Source: Hypomyces perniciosus
Taxonomy: Eukaryota; Ascomycota; Sordariomycetes; Hypocreales; Hypocreaceae
DNA length: 64,000 nt
Assembly: GCA_008477525.1 (NCBI GenBank)
Contig: SPDT01000006.1
Coordinates: 585,501 to 649,500 of the forward strand
Reading direction: 5' to 3'
Shown: in pieces, positions 1 to 12,118 of the stretch
Layout of the letters: each line of letters opens with the position of its first letter
Numbering within the stretch: position 1 is the first letter of the stretch
Notes under the pieces: generated by a model
What the model was told of the DNA's origin: nothing
What the model saw: the letters and a program-made list of their open reading frames with translations, nothing else
Databases searched by the model: none
Made by a program: the position numbers and the translations under genes

Positions 1-2
1 TG

Positions 3-1418
3 GTGTGCGAATTGTACGACCTCCCCGCTGCATACTGGGAACTATATCAACAAGCCATACCTGGCCACCAAACCATTTGGGTTGCCCGAGTCGAACGCCT
101 TATCTACCACTTGGGTTACATGCTTTCGCAGTTGCAAGATATCAACGGCCTTTCATCACCCTGGAAAAATGAGTGGGATACTAAACTGAGCGGCTGGGTT
201 GGGGCGTTTAGAAATATCGAAAAGCTCATTTCAGGCGACTCGAGCGCCGCACACCAGAACTGGCGAGACATGCTTGTCACAATACCCATGCTGCGCAAGT
301 CGCGGCGCCGGCCCTGGGAGCGGTGGTTCTTCCTTGCCAAGAAGGCCTCGTTGAACCTAACTGGTACACAGCTCGAAGAGATGACGGAATTTAGAAACCG
401 GTTTGAGAAGATACTGAACCTCAGCAAGTATAAGATTGTCCTCCCCAGCGACGACCCGAATGAACAGGGCCTTGCAGAGAAGTGGGCGGGTTTGCTAGAT
501 AACATGACAGGGTATGAACGAGACGAAACGAGGTTGATGGAAGCGATCGGCGAGATAAATGGAAGGGCTTTTGCGAAGCGTTTGATGCGAGACTGTAGAC
601 GCGAGAAGAGAAAGACGGACAAACGCATCCACGCTTTGGTCCACGGTTCAAGCCGACTCTCACCAGGTTGGCAGAATCAGCTCGATGAAGCGAAGAAATA
701 TTTGGACGAGAAGCGCCGTAAGAAGGAGGAAGAGGAGAAGAAGAAGAAGAATGCTCAAAGTCAGAATGTAGCTGCCCAACCCGGCCAGGCCGCCTCGCCT
801 AGTCCTACCTCTCAGAACGACTCGGGTTCATCACCACAGATTACTAGACCTACGATAAGTGGTCATCCTGTGCCCCTGAGCGGTTCCCCAAACTCAACAT
901 CTCGAAAGCGAAAGTGGTCTAGCACCAGTCCGGATGATCCTTTGGAACTGTGGCGTTCACAGCGCAGTCGGAGCGCGACTCGCAGTACCAAGTTTGAAGC
1001 CTTGGACGAGCTGATGTCCGATTTTGGCGAAGACACTGATAACACATTTGCCCCAGCGGGACGTGCGCCGAGACCAGTGCCACGCGAATATGAGATTAGT
1101 GGAGATATCATAGACCAACTTGCAGATGCGGTGGCGATGGACGTGGAAATGATGGATATAGACGAGCCCCCCAACGAAGCGGTGGACAAGCTCCAGGAGG
1201 ACATGGAAAGGGATAGAGAGGCGCACCTGAAGGCGCTAGAAGAGTTGGAGAGATGGCAGGAGATTGCTCACGAGGCCGCAGAAGAGGAGAAACGTCTAGC
1301 GGAGTGGAAGAGGCGCAACCCTGATCCCGAACCTCAAGATGATGATGACAGCGAGGATGAAAGTCTACGCAAGCGGGCTAGATTTTGCGGCACGCTGGAT
1401 AGCATAAAGTCTGATTGA
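3..1418 (+). CDS. Unknown charged protein, 5'-truncated by window edge
   Basis: The reading frame is open to the left edge, so the N-terminus lies outside the window; the first in-frame codon starts at base 3. About 471 residues are visible and end at a TGA. I do not recognise a family. The first ~220 residues look globular and mostly helical, with many Trp residues (WVARVERL, NWRDMLV, RPWERWFF). A Lys/Glu stretch around residues 230-250 (EEEEKKKKN) and a Ser/Pro/Gln-rich linker follow, then a Lys/Arg patch (SRKRKWSS, RSQRSRS) that could be a nuclear localisation signal. The C-terminus is a Glu-rich helix (around EELERWQEI) ending in an Asp/Glu cluster. This composition would fit a nuclear or chromatin-associated protein, but that is a guess. 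No intron is needed in the visible part. Confidence 0.6.
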   Translation: MCELYDLPAAYWELYQQAIPGHQTIWVARVERLIYHLGYMLSQLQDINGLSSPWKNEWDTKLSGWVGAFRNIEKLISGDSSAAHQNWRDMLVTIPMLRKSRRRPWERWFFLAKKASLNLTGTQLEEMTEFRNRFEKILNLSKYKIVLPSDDPNEQGLAEKWAGLLDNMTGYERDETRLMEAIGEINGRAFAKRLMRDCRREKRKTDKRIHALVHGSSRLSPGWQNQLDEAKKYLDEKRRKKEEEEKKKKNAQSQNVAAQPGQAASPSPTSQNDSGSSPQITRPTISGHPVPLSGSPNSTSRKRKWSSTSPDDPLELWRSQRSRSATRSTKFEALDELMSDFGEDTDNTFAPAGRAPRPVPREYEISGDIIDQLADAVAMDVEMMDIDEPPNEAVDKLQEDMERDREAHLKALEELERWQEIAHEAAEEEKRLAEWKRRNPDPEPQDDDDSEDESLRKRARFCGTLDSIKSD

Positions 1419-2377
1419 GTCTTCTAACCTGTTTCTGATAGTCGATGGGATCAAGTGATGCCATCGAGTCTAGGGGGTAGAGTCAGAAGGATATCATGTA
1501 CGGGTTGGAGCATAGCACAGCGTTAAGCAGCTGATGGGAAATCGTTAGGCTAGACGGCGTCGGCGGTGATTTAGAACATCGTATAGCGTTTGAATTGGAG
1601 TCTAGAGCTTTCTAGAAGCTTGAAAGCTGAATAGTCTATCGGAAGCTTTTGTTGCTTCCTCTTACAATTGTGGTCACATGTATGAATAGGTAGGTAGCTT
1701 AGCTTATATCTTGAGGCTTTTTCAACAAAGGTTGTCGGGATGTCCGGTGGCAGACTTGACTTTGATTCACATGTTTGTATCACAATAAATAAGCAAAAAC
1801 TAAATTCGATTGCGGCAAATACAATAGATGTCTAGACGTGATGTGGAAAGATTGATGACGGTTGGCGTCGTATATGGAGAGGCGCTTGTGTGGAGGAATC
1901 AAGTCGTGTGAGCCTCCCCCACACGAAGTCAAAGCAACTAAAAAAAATATAAAAAGAATATCCTGATTAATTCAATCATTAAAAACAACTCCGGAAATGG
2001 GGAGAAAGATGCAGCTATTGTGCCAAAGGAGTGACCAGAGTCTGAACGAAAATTGGCCCAATCACACTCTGCGTCATCACCTCTGGTTTACTGCGCATTT
2101 TGTAGTAGCTTTCGACTATTATCTGCATTCCGCAATCCTATTCAGATCAGAGCACAAGCCAAAGCTCAAGCAAACAATTTGGCAAGTCCGTTCTATGCTC
2201 AATAGCCGTCATATCTGCGCAAGAAGGTTTCTGGGCCTCGCTATCAGATCTCCCAGAGGACTATTTAATACGTTGGTGATGATACCCAACCTCACCACCA
2301 CCACCACAACACCTCAGCAATTCTCACAACTTCAACCATCTTCACATCTTCACTTCACCACCACCATAACCGCCAAA
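1419..2377. other. Intergenic region and leader of the macro-domain gene
   Basis: No gene was recognised here. The segment is AT-rich around 1790-1990 (runs of A and AAATATAAAAAG). Just before the next ATG it becomes a CT/CA-rich leader (ACCACCACCACAAC near 2295-2310), typical of a fungal 5' untranslated region. The reading frame of the next gene stays open upstream to about 1997, but that stretch has no convincing protein composition. Confidence 0.5.
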
Positions 2378-3049
2378 ATGTCTCAACCCAAATCCCCCTT
2401 CCAAATCCCCGCTCTCGACACTCAATACACCTCCGGAGCCCTCACTGCAAACCCGGACGTTAAATACCCCCCCTCCGAAACCCTCAACCGCCGCGTCTCC
2501 GTCTATCATGGCGACATCACCAAACTCCAATTCGACGCCATCGTCAACGCTGCCAACTCCCGCATGCGCGGCGGCAGCGGCGTCGACGGCTCCATCCACA
2601 GGGCCGCTGGTCCAGGCCTCCTCAGGGAACTAATCGCCATCGCCCCAGAGGGCTGTAAGACCGGCCAGGCCATCCTCTCGCAGGGCCACAAGCTGCCCGC
2701 GCGCTTCGTCCTGCACACCGTGGGGCCTATCTACAATCAACACCCTCACGATGCTGAGGAGCTGCTGCGGAGCTGCTACGAATCGTGCCTGCGCCTGGCG
2801 GAGGAGAATGGTATCCGGAGCATTGCCTTCTGCGGCATCAGCACTGGCATCTACGGCTTCCCGAGCCACGATGCGGCGCGCGTGGCGTGTGATGTGGTGA
2901 GGAAGTATTTGGAGGCGGATGAGGAGACGAAGCGGATGAATAAGGTGGTGTTTGTGACGTTTGACAAGAAGGATGCGGACGCCTACAAGACCATCCTCCC
3001 GTACGTTCATGACCCTACTATACCCCTCAAAGTCACCATTGCCAATTGA
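2378..3049 (+). CDS. Macro-domain protein (ADP-ribose binding or hydrolysing)
   Basis: Single-exon protein of 223 residues with one macro domain over residues ~40-210. Visible family motifs: GDIT, VNAANS, the loop RGGSGVDGSIHRAAG, the strand FVLHTVGPIY, and GISTGIYGFP near the phosphate-binding loop. This pattern matches the MacroD / YmdB-like class, whose members bind or remove ADP-ribose, often from Glu/Asp-linked mono-ADP-ribosylated protein or from O-acetyl-ADP-ribose. The Asn of VNAAN and the Gly-rich loop are present, so hydrolase activity is plausible but inferred. The start at 2378 was chosen because it sits in a good context (GCCAAAATGT) after a CT/CA-rich leader; upstream in-frame codons to 1997 look non-coding. 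No targeting signal was seen. Confidence 0.88.
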   Translation: MSQPKSPFQIPALDTQYTSGALTANPDVKYPPSETLNRRVSVYHGDITKLQFDAIVNAANSRMRGGSGVDGSIHRAAGPGLLRELIAIAPEGCKTGQAILSQGHKLPARFVLHTVGPIYNQHPHDAEELLRSCYESCLRLAEENGIRSIAFCGISTGIYGFPSHDAARVACDVVRKYLEADEETKRMNKVVFVTFDKKDADAYKTILPYVHDPTIPLKVTIAN

Positions 3050-3423
3050 CCGATATAAATAGGTCATACTTCCCTCCGCATGTCTGATGAATCATCTGTG
3101 CGGCTCATCGTGAAATGGAGCTCATCAAAGGGGTATAGGTGAACAATGGACATGACTGATATGAAGGGTGCAACCACATAAATCCCTTTGAAGATAGGCG
3201 TCGTTAATAGCAATCGTATCAAGTTCAGTGACCATTTGATATCCCCAAGCCAGATATTCCCTGTCCAAATTACCCTTCCAATACAGTACACAAATATTAC
3301 CTCCGTTCCCAACCCGGCACATTAAACGATCGTTACACGCGGCATTCTCTGCCTGTCATTATATATCCGTCTTCGGCACATTTACCTTGAGCTCGACTGA
3401 TCAAACCTTTGTGTCTAGTCACT

Positions 3424-5964
3424 TCAGCTACCGGAGCTGGGACCTGCCTGTGAGGTCTGCTTGCCCTTGTTCTTCTTTTTCTTCTTCTTGTTCTTCGGTT
3501 GCTGGTTATCTTTGGTGTCTTCACCCTTTGCTCCTTCAGCCTGCGGGTCCTCCGCCTCGTGTTCTTCCGATTCTTGATCTTCAGACTTGGGGTCGCTGGC
3601 CTCAGTAGCTTCAGCGGAAACATCCTCGGGTGCCTTGAAAGATTCCGTCGTCACGTCGTCTTCAGTCTCTTTGGCAGATTCCGGCGCCCTAGGAGACTCA
3701 GTAGACACGTCTTCAGTTGCCTTGATGGCTTCAAGGAGCAAGTCTTCCTCTGCCACCTTGGTGTCTTGGCTAGTCGCTAGGTTGACAGCATCGCTAATCT
3801 CCGCCAACATGGACTTTAGGCTGTCAATCTCGGCTCGCAATTTCCTGACCTCTAGCACGGCTGGGTCGTCGTCCATATTGGGTTTCACGGCTTCGCAGAT
3901 CTTCGTCCAGCCCTCGGCCTCAAAGTCAACCTCGTGCGCCAGTTGCTCCCACTCCTCAATCACATCGTCGTCTTCTTCACCACGGGCTCGGTTACGACGG
4001 ATAGCATGTGCGGTGCGCGTTTCAAAGTAGGCCGTGATGAAGAGAAGCGGGGAGTACAGAAAGGCCATCACACAATCGTTGACGACCTCGTATGTCTTCT
4101 TTGGCATCCACCACTCGAACAATGCCGAGATAATGATCTCGACCAAGTTGAATGGAGCAATGTAAACATTCTCGTCTGGTGCGCGGATAAACTGCATCGT
4201 CTTTTGAGAGAAGAGCGCAAGGTATTCATCATCGGCATTCTCGTAAATGTCCTCATATGCAGAGTTGTACAAAGCAATGAGGATGTTGAGAAGGATAATC
4301 TGCAAATTGTGTCAGCTCTGAACAGCAGTTGGGGGCGACAACGACTTCAACGTACCATGACAATAAACGTGAAGCAGTAGTACAGAACTACGCCCCAGGG
4401 AGGTGCAAATCCTTCAAATCCATCGAACTCGGGGCTTTGGAGGATAGCCTTCGTCATAGACTCAATGATGAACGCTGCGTCATCGGCAATATTATCATCT
4501 GCCAAGTCAAGACCAATAAATGCTTGTAGGAACCCGATGATTATGATAACGAGCAAGGCAAAGAAAATGACGGATTCCTTCATCATCACCTTGAGGACAA
4601 CAAGCATGGCGCCAAAGAACCTGAAGCTGTCAAGATACAACAGAAGACGGCACCAGAACATGGGGGCAATAAAGGCCAGCATATTGTAGCTCAGTGTGCT
4701 GTAATGAGATCGGCCATCCGTGTGATCTGCAAAGGTGAGGCCAATGACCCGGAATATCAAGGAAACAGTCAGAAACGAGTACAAAATGCCATTGAAAGCA
4801 TTCCAAAAGCCGAGTATATGGTAGCCTGCTTTGTAGAGCTTTGTGGCTTCATCGCAGACGAAGCCAAGCGTGAAAACATACAGCGTGACTTCAGCTACGT
4901 CAAGAACGCCAGAAGCGTTGATCGAGTTAATTGCGATTGTGTAGAGGCCGAGGTAGATCAGGGAGAACAAGAGCTGAGCAGCGTTCTGGTTCCTGGGACT
5001 CCGCATACGATCGGGATTCATATGGACAAAGAAGTTGGGATTGTCCTTGTCATGGTAGTCCACGAAAACGGATGGGTCGTCTTCATCCTGCACCAACCAG
5101 CCTCGCCAGAGGTAGCTGATACACTTTTGATATCCAGACGACCCAATAACCCGAACGGCGTGTAGGTCGACAGCCTTTTCAATTACATTGACAGGTGGAG
5201 TTGGTGTGCCGTTGGCGAGGTAAGAGTATCGACGCAGGAGAACAGAGTGCAACAGGTATGCGGTGTCGTCCTCGCCCTCGATGCTGTCCACAACATCAGT
5301 ATTCTGTTGAAGCTTATCTTTGCGCAATATTCCGACAGCAAGGGTTCCATGAGTTCCGAACTTACAGTACTTTCGCCACAACACCACAGGCCTCAGCTCG
5401 CAGCTTATGCAAGCCAGAATCCCAGAGCTCGGCTAGGGCTTCGTACTTGAACCAGCGCTGATTGACGAGCAAGCAATACACCTAAACACATGAGTCATGC
5501 TGTTGTCACAAGCCCCATAGAGTACAATGAGAAACCTACCACACATCCTCTGTTTTCCTGACCACCCGCCTCTTTAGCGGCCTTGATAACCTGTGGCGTG
5601 ATAATGCGACTATGGGGTGTTGTGATTCGGCTTTCTTCCATCTCACATGGCACGCATTCTTGGATCAGGTGCCGCAGTCGAAGGCACACCTTGGTGACCT
5701 CAGCTGGTGGTATAGCCGAGCCAAGGTGTTCATTGCGAAACTGTGGGAGCACTGGAGGTAGACGACAAGGCACTGGTTAGCCACTGTCTGCGCTTCCAAT
5801 GGTGACAATCATGTCCACCAGACTAGGTATATGCATGTTATATCGACTTGATAGAACTCACATGCGCGCTCCTCTTCGTGGATCCATTGGTGGCGAGATC
5901 GCTGCCCATGGCTCTCGAAGCTCAGCAGGCGATCAATGTTGCTCCAGCGCGTCTCTCGGGGCAT
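3424..5964 (-). CDS. YVC1: Yvc1-like TRP cation channel
   Basis: Predicted 751 residues from five exons: 5964-5862, 5772-5540, 5481-5366, 5283-4356 and 4299-3424. The N-terminal cytosolic part includes VTKVCLRLRHLI, a conserved stretch of fungal TRP/Yvc1 channels. A multi-pass core follows with hydrophobic segments such as LLFSLIYLGLYTIAI, VTLYVFTLGFV, ILYSFLTVSLIF, ESVIFFALLVIIIIGFLQA, and a pore-helix region leading into YYCFTFIVM-IILLNILIALYN. The tail carries an acidic linker, a short helix, a Glu/Ser/Thr-rich region and a Lys-rich end (KNKKKKKKNKGK). In yeast the family member releases vacuolar calcium in response to stretch, so the vacuolar membrane is the likely site. Intron 3 can be read two ways: GTAAGT to GGACAG, chosen because it gives KVLIEGEDD and has a CTGAT branch site, or a weak GTACTG donor. 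It is convergent with the macro gene. Confidence 0.85.
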
Positions 5965-8238
5965 GGTGATGTACTACGCGCAATTTCAAGCACGCAAGAT
6001 CGACCCGGCTAGTCTTCCTACCTATTCGGCAAAGAAGCCCTAATAGCCAGGAGAAAGATGTCGGTAGTAATTACTTCATGCGCCGGAGAGAAGAAGTGTT
6101 GACGTGTGGAAGACGAGGGCTTGCCTTCGCCCTCAAGATATGAGCAGGGATGACATGACAGTGGTTGAAGCTGGCAGCTGTTAAGCTTCTAACCGGGTGG
6201 AGTCTCGCATTAGCTGATAAGAAGCATTCCACGTCTTCAGAAGCTCTTATCGGTGTTATAGAGGTACAGGGGCGAGCCACTGTACCCCGCATGCGGATGC
6301 AGCTGAATCTCAGCGACAAGATCGGCCTGCTAGCACCAGTAAAGGCAATTAGTGGGCATCCACAGGGAGCGTTACGGCGCTATGCGAGTCTAGCCAGCGC
6401 CTAAGCTGCTGGAGTCGAGACCTTAAAAAGCAATCCAGGGACACGATAACTGTACATATCTCATCTGGTGCGATGGATGGATCAATCACACAAATTTCCG
6501 AACAGCTGCCACGCGAATTACTCTGTACTACGGAGTATTACATACATGCGACAGCCTCTTTTTCCGGAGGACCTGGGAGCAACAGTGCCATCGTGACACA
6601 TATTAAGCGAGGCGTATTACATGAGAATGTGCCGAGCAATAATAAGTACGAGTACCTATATGGTTGCTCCCGATACGTAGTCGCAGCATTTTGGCGACTG
6701 ACCTGCGACATCAACACGAAGTACAGGCGTATCCTATCTGCTGAGATCGCCTCTGCTGGTTCAGTCCTTTTCTTCGTAAAGACCCCGGATGCTTTCGTTT
6801 GGCTATTCGTATGTTCTTATTCTGAGTTGTCAGGTAGTATCATATCAGTACCACCCTGGCGTCTTAGCGGCTGACAGCAGTACGCCATACGCAGCTGACC
6901 CTTCTATCAAGCCATAGGCCATAGAGCCCAGAACCGGACCTGGCCTCACAAGATGCTCGCTCTCCTGTCCTCCCATCAGGCTTTTATGCCGTTTTCCTGT
7001 CCCCATTCTGGCCCCGCCTCGACCACTACCCCAACAACTTTGTACTGACACCGAACAGCCCCTGTCCATCTTGATTCGATAGACAATGCCAATGCCAATG
7101 TTTCCGCGTCTCCTCATTTGACGCCTCTCTCCGCCTTGCCCAAATTCGTTGGACACGAGTGTCGCATCTGCCACAGTGAACTTGGCCATGCATGGGCCAC
7201 AAGGCCGCGGCCATGATTCTGCCACACACTCACTCAGAGGATGCCAGGTGGCCAGTGAGCCGCCGACCTGGCCCAGGTTGCCAGCAGAAAAAATCTCGTA
7301 CAGATTCGGTATGAACGGACGGGTGTGAAGGAGGGCTGACTTGGGTGACACGTCGCCCAGCAGCCAATCATCGCCACCTATGCAAACATGGATGAGTGCG
7401 TATCGTCACACCGGGAAATCGGACAAGGACAAGGACAAGGGAAAACGAGAAGAATTCCCATAAAGCGAGCGCGGTCGGCGGACATGCATGCCTGCCTCTA
7501 CTCTGCCTCCGCCTCTGCTGCCTCTGTTGAATTGAGCCCAAGCCGTTCATTCACATTGCCCTCTGGTGCCACTGCATAAGCGCTTCTGTCGTGTCTGTCG
7601 CTGCCCGACCTGCGGAGTGGGCAGAGCTGAGTTCTCCTCATCCGCGCAGTGCAGTGCAGTGCTGTGCTGTGCTGTGCTGTGCTGTGAGTGCACTTTGGGC
7701 ATTCTCCGTAGGCTGACTGACCATCGCATTCGCCAAACAAATCCTGCTCCCTCTCTCCTCTCCACCTCTCTAGAAAGAGCCGTCGCTGTAAAGAGAGAGA
7801 CAGAGAAAGAGAGAGAGACAGAAAGAGAAAGAAAATCGACAGCCCGCATATCAGCCACGACCCGCCACCCGGCCATCTGCTGCCTGCAGGGCTGTTTTTT
7901 TGTCTCCGCCACCGCCTTGTGACTTCTCTGCCTGATGAAGCTGAGTGCGAACGTCCTGCCAACTGCCAACCGCCAACTGCCTTCGTTGCTCCTCTCGTTC
8001 TGGGATAATAAATAGGATAATATCCTGGCCTTTTTTGTCCTGGCATTTGCTCGCGGCTCTTCTCGGAGTCATCGTCGTCAACAGCGTTTACCCGTTATCA
8101 TCTTGCTATTCCTTATCCTGAGCCGTCTAAAGCAGGCTCATTTTTATCCAGTCTGGTGTAAGAGGCAACAGACACTCCTACTGGAGTCACCCCCGTTCTT
8201 CCCAGGTCGTATTCGGTGTGAGACAAACGGGCGACACG
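5965..8238. other. Long gene-free interval upstream of the AAA+ ATPase
   Basis: About 2.3 kb with no convincing gene between two divergently transcribed genes. It holds one TACGGAGTA element (6529-6537), the pentanucleotide array at 7646-7685, a purine-rich GA tract at about 7790-7832 and a CT-rich zone approaching the ATPase start. Several short open frames exist, but none has protein-like composition or splice continuity. The last kilobase probably contains the ATPase promoter and a long 5' leader. Confidence 0.5.
7646..7685. repeat. Pentanucleotide microsatellite, GCAGT x3 then GCTGT x5
   Basis: Eight consecutive 5-bp units: three GCAGT followed by five GCTGT. The array lies in the non-coding leader of the AAA+ ATPase. 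A GA-rich tract follows about 100 bp later. It probably arose by replication slippage. Confidence 0.95.
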
Positions 8239-11200
8239 ATGGACTCCAGCAACAACCCAATCACGTCTGCAGTCATCTCGACGGAGTGTCGAAAAGACTC
8301 CAACTCTGCGACCATTGTGGATGACATATCATTCCCTGCTTCAGAAACGAAGGACCAGAAGGCTGAGCCTGACTCCACCACAAGAACAGATCACCCAGGA
8401 AAGTCTGGCAAAAACATCAACAAAAGTAGCAAGTCCAAAAAACACCGCCGAACCAAGAAGAAAGCTGGAAAGAAGGCCCGTGCAGCCGAGGACAGCGATT
8501 CTTCCACCAGCGCAGCCGACTCCGAAGACTCTGCTGCATCGGACAGTGATTCACCAGACTCCGATTCTGATTCCGACAAGGAAATTCGGAAACGGAGGAC
8601 ACGAAACTCCAAGAAGCACCATGTGACCAAGGTCAGGACCAAGCATCCACGGAATGGCCAGAAGCAACCAACACGGACCGCCGCTGGCTCGGACTCTGAA
8701 TCTGATGCTTCAAGCTCTGAGGAGGAGAAAGGCCGTTCAAGCAAACGTGGCAAAGGAGGGAAGATAGGGAAGCACTTGAAAGCCTTGCAGTCGCAGATTT
8801 CACAACTTCAGAACCAATTGTCTCAGTCTCAACTGGATTACGGCGGGCAGCTTTATACCCCTGGTGTCAGCTACTCAAACAGTCTCGGATACAGTGGCCT
8901 TCACTCTTTGCCTCCTCATCCCGGTAACAGCACGGCACGATTGGCTAGCCCAGCGCCAACTATGGCCCGTGATCGTGCTGCTAGAAATGCCATGATGCGT
9001 GGACGGCCAGGTAGGACTTTGCCTCCCAATGAACCTGATCTAGCATCAGGAGATGGGGAGAGGAGGGCCTCAAGGGTTGCTGATAAGAGAATGCCAAAAC
9101 CAGGAGGCCGCCCCGAATACAAGCGTGTCGATTGGGTTTGGGACAGCAGCCTCTTCTGTTACAAGTTACAAGACACTACTGAAACGAAAGAAGATTCCTT
9201 GTACAACGGGTATATCTTCCACGTTCGTCGAACTTTTGACTGCGAAGGCAGGTATCGACAGACTCTAGTGGACATTAAGAGCAAGCTTCTGCGAGAATGT
9301 TTGCAGGATGTCATGGGTAATATCAAGGGCGTTAGTCTGGTGGATGAAACTCCCAAAATGGATCCCAACTTGCTCTTCTTGTAAGTTTCCCATATTTGAA
9401 TCCTGCCCATTCATCGCGTTGAGCGAATCCTCATATTGATTGCTTGTATAGGTATCTCGAAGAATTTCGACTGCACCTGAAGCATCTAAAGCAAGCTAAG
9501 CCCGCCGGTGATGATAAGCAGGAGCGTAAGAAGAATCAGAAACGATTGGAGAACAAACGAAGCCAGTTGAAGGTCCTGATTAAGTACCTGGACACTGATT
9601 ATGCCAAAGTCAAGGAGAGTCTATACCCAATGCTCGCCAGTGGACTGATTACGTTCGAGTTGTTGTGGGCACTTTGGAAACCCAACACCCTCGCCTACTC
9701 GCCGACATACGGCTGCCAAGAGGAAGCCCGAGTGTTCAAGGTCGAAATGGCCGAGCGACATCACACAATCATCAAGGGAGAGGTGTACTTTATCGAGGGC
9801 AGATACATCGAGTTTGATGGAAAGAGGTTTGGTTACGGTTCTCTGTGCGAAGACATACCCGAGTTTCAAGGAGCCCGAAAGATCACTAGCCTCCCGTTCT
9901 ACCCTCTGAAGTACCACAAGGACGAGGCGTTGCTCCGGAGAGATCTTGTCGAACGGGGAAAGAAGTTTGTGTCTCTTAGTGGAGTGCACTACAAATCCTA
10001 CAGCGGAATGGCATTCCTGAAGCGCAAGAAGAACCAGGTCGTTAAGTTCAACATCCAACAGAGCCGGATCATGGTGGACCCTGCCATTTTCCGGAGGATC
10101 AATCCCAACTATAGTGTCTCGCTCGTTCGCCCCAAGGATCATGATTTCCTTTCGACCTCGGACTCCTCGGACTCGGAGGTCGGTGACTGCGGCTGCGATT
10201 CCGACGATTCGTCAGACGTCAGTGCTCCAAAGAAAACCAAGTACTTCACCAAGCTCGTCAAGGACGATAGGGGCAATGTGCACATGATACCTGTCACCAA
10301 GGATGAGTTGGAATCTCAGGATCCGGAGACACTGGGTTCTCTCCCCGCCAAAAGCAGCACCGAAGTAACAGAGCAGCCTGCTTCGGACCCCAATTCTGAA
10401 GATACCAAAGATGAGGAGAAGGAGCCGATCCCTGAGTTGACTGATGAAGATTATTTGATTGCATCTCCAGTCGTACTTGGCTTTTCTTTCTCGGAGAAGC
10501 AGTGGCTCGAGTTCGCCGTGTCCGGGGTCAAGGAGATCAAGTGGAACGATAAGGCGTGGGACTCTTTAGTCCTTGAGCCGAAGACCAAGGATTTGATTCA
10601 GGCGCTCGTCAAATCTCGCAAGTACAATGCAGCCCAGACTATCGATGATGTGATTCAAGGGAAAGGAAAAGGTCTCGTCAGTAAGTACTTTCCTCTGCGC
10701 TTGTCATTCGTGATTGTATGCATAATGCTGACCAACATGGTAGCTGTGTTGCATGGTCCACCAGGAACAGGCAAAACCCTTACGGCAGAGGGTATCAGCG
10801 AGCTTCTCCAATGTCCTCTGTACATGGCCTCGGCTGGCGAGTTGGGAACTGACTCTCGCTTCCTTGAGGCGGAGCTGCAGAAGATTTTAGACGTGTGTCA
10901 TGCCTGGGGTGCCATTCTGCTTCTTGACGAGGCAGACGTTTTCTTAGAGAAGCGGAACATGCATGACATACACCGCAATGCCCTTGTCAGCATTTTCCTT
11001 CGCCAGCTAGAGTACTTCCAGGGAATTCTCTTCCTCACTACCAACCGCGTCGAGGTGAGTGGTTCCGTCTACAGACTAATTCACGGGGAGCCCTTTGACG
11101 CTGACGTTTTATATGTAGACTTTTGATGAAGCCTTCCAGTCTCGAATTCACGTTGCCCTTAAGTACGAATCGCTTGACACCAAGGCCAAGAAAGCCATCT

Positions 11201-11466
11201 TCAAAATGTTCATCGACCGTGTGAAGGCTCTAGGAAAGCTGGAGCTGAAGCCGTTCACAGAGGAAGATTTCGCCTCACTCGCCAAGCACGAGCTCAACGG
11301 ACGAGAGATCAAGAACGTGGTGGGCTCGGCGCAGGACTTGGCCGTCAATAAGAATGAGCTGCTTGGCATGCAGCACATCCGGCAAGTGCTGGACGTCCAT
11401 GACAAGTTTGGGCGGGACCTTCGGGGAGGTACTGGTTATGAAGATGCCATGCGGAGTTACTTCTAG
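8239..11466 (+). CDS. Large AAA+ ATPase with DUF7025-type N-terminal region
   Basis: Predicted 1009 residues from four exons: 8239-9380, 9452-10680, 10744-11054 and 11119-11466. The first ~190 residues are disordered: a Lys/Arg patch (KKHRRTKKKAGKK) and Ser/Asp runs (SDSDSPDSDSDSD). A short coiled coil (around LKALQSQISQLQNQL) follows. The middle carries the fungal region usually annotated DUF7025, with ELLWALWKPN, YIEFDGKRFGYG and SRIMVDP. The C-terminal AAA+ domain shows Walker A HGPPGTGKT (residues ~794-802), Walker B ILLLDEADVF (~848-857), sensor-1 FLTTNR, and FQSRIHVALKY holding the probable arginine finger. It is therefore an active-looking ATPase; the substrate is unknown. A second copy of the same architecture lies at 52.4-54.4 kb. 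The start is the first ATG in frame, just after GGCGACACG. Confidence 0.85.
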
Positions 11467-12118
11467 TAAGGGGGATATTACTACTATTGAGTGATGGAGT
11501 TGGTCGTCAATTTGCTTTTTAATGAGTGGTGGATAGTTTTTGCCCTGGTGTTATTACTGCTTGCTTTGGAAGGGTGAAATAGGGTTGACTGCACGGATAC
11601 TAATGGTGCTATCGGTCAGGAAAAAAAAGAGCTTGGTACCAGCTCAGCGGGTGGGTTTAGAGATATCAAGCGTTTGATGAAGAAGATATGACAACGGATG
11701 GGGTTTGTTTGCATAGCAATACTACTACTAGTAGCAGCAATGGCATTAGTGTTTGGGATCACGAGATCCGTTAAGCAGCCCGTTTGGCATGGCATGTCTG
11801 GCGGTGGCGAAGCAGCGGGCTACCAGAAGAGCCAAGGCATAGTCATGGATACTCGTAAGATTCTGTCGGAGTCTCTCCTGAAAACGTAAGCCTGTTTGCC
11901 TGTCTCCTTTTTTTTTCGGGGAGAAGAGATGACGAGTCAACCCTCTTCACTGCCACCAACGGTACCGAAAAAATGTAACGGTAGTTCGACACCCTGTTAG
12001 CCCCAAAGCAGGTTTTTTTTCTTACGGGGAGCAGGGAGCAAAGGACAAGCTCTTATTTTTGGGTGCGCCAAGGGGGATCGGACAACTGGGCTGATATTTG
12101 TGGGATATGGAAAGGGAT

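Noticed and set aside
1997..2377. In-frame upstream extension of the macro-domain protein (127 codons)
   Set aside because: No domain content, composition like a leader, and a better ATG context at 2378 just ahead of conserved sequence.
6473..7351. Open frames of 130-170 codons on both strands
   Set aside because: No motifs, no splice continuity, and they contradict each other on opposite strands.
7646..7685. Possible CRISPR-like array
   Set aside because: Units are 5 bp without spacers; this is a microsatellite in a eukaryotic genome.
7498..8046. Minus-strand 182-codon frame
   Set aside because: It owes its length to microsatellite and GA/CT repeats (poly-SL and HSTAQHSTAL), not protein-like sequence.
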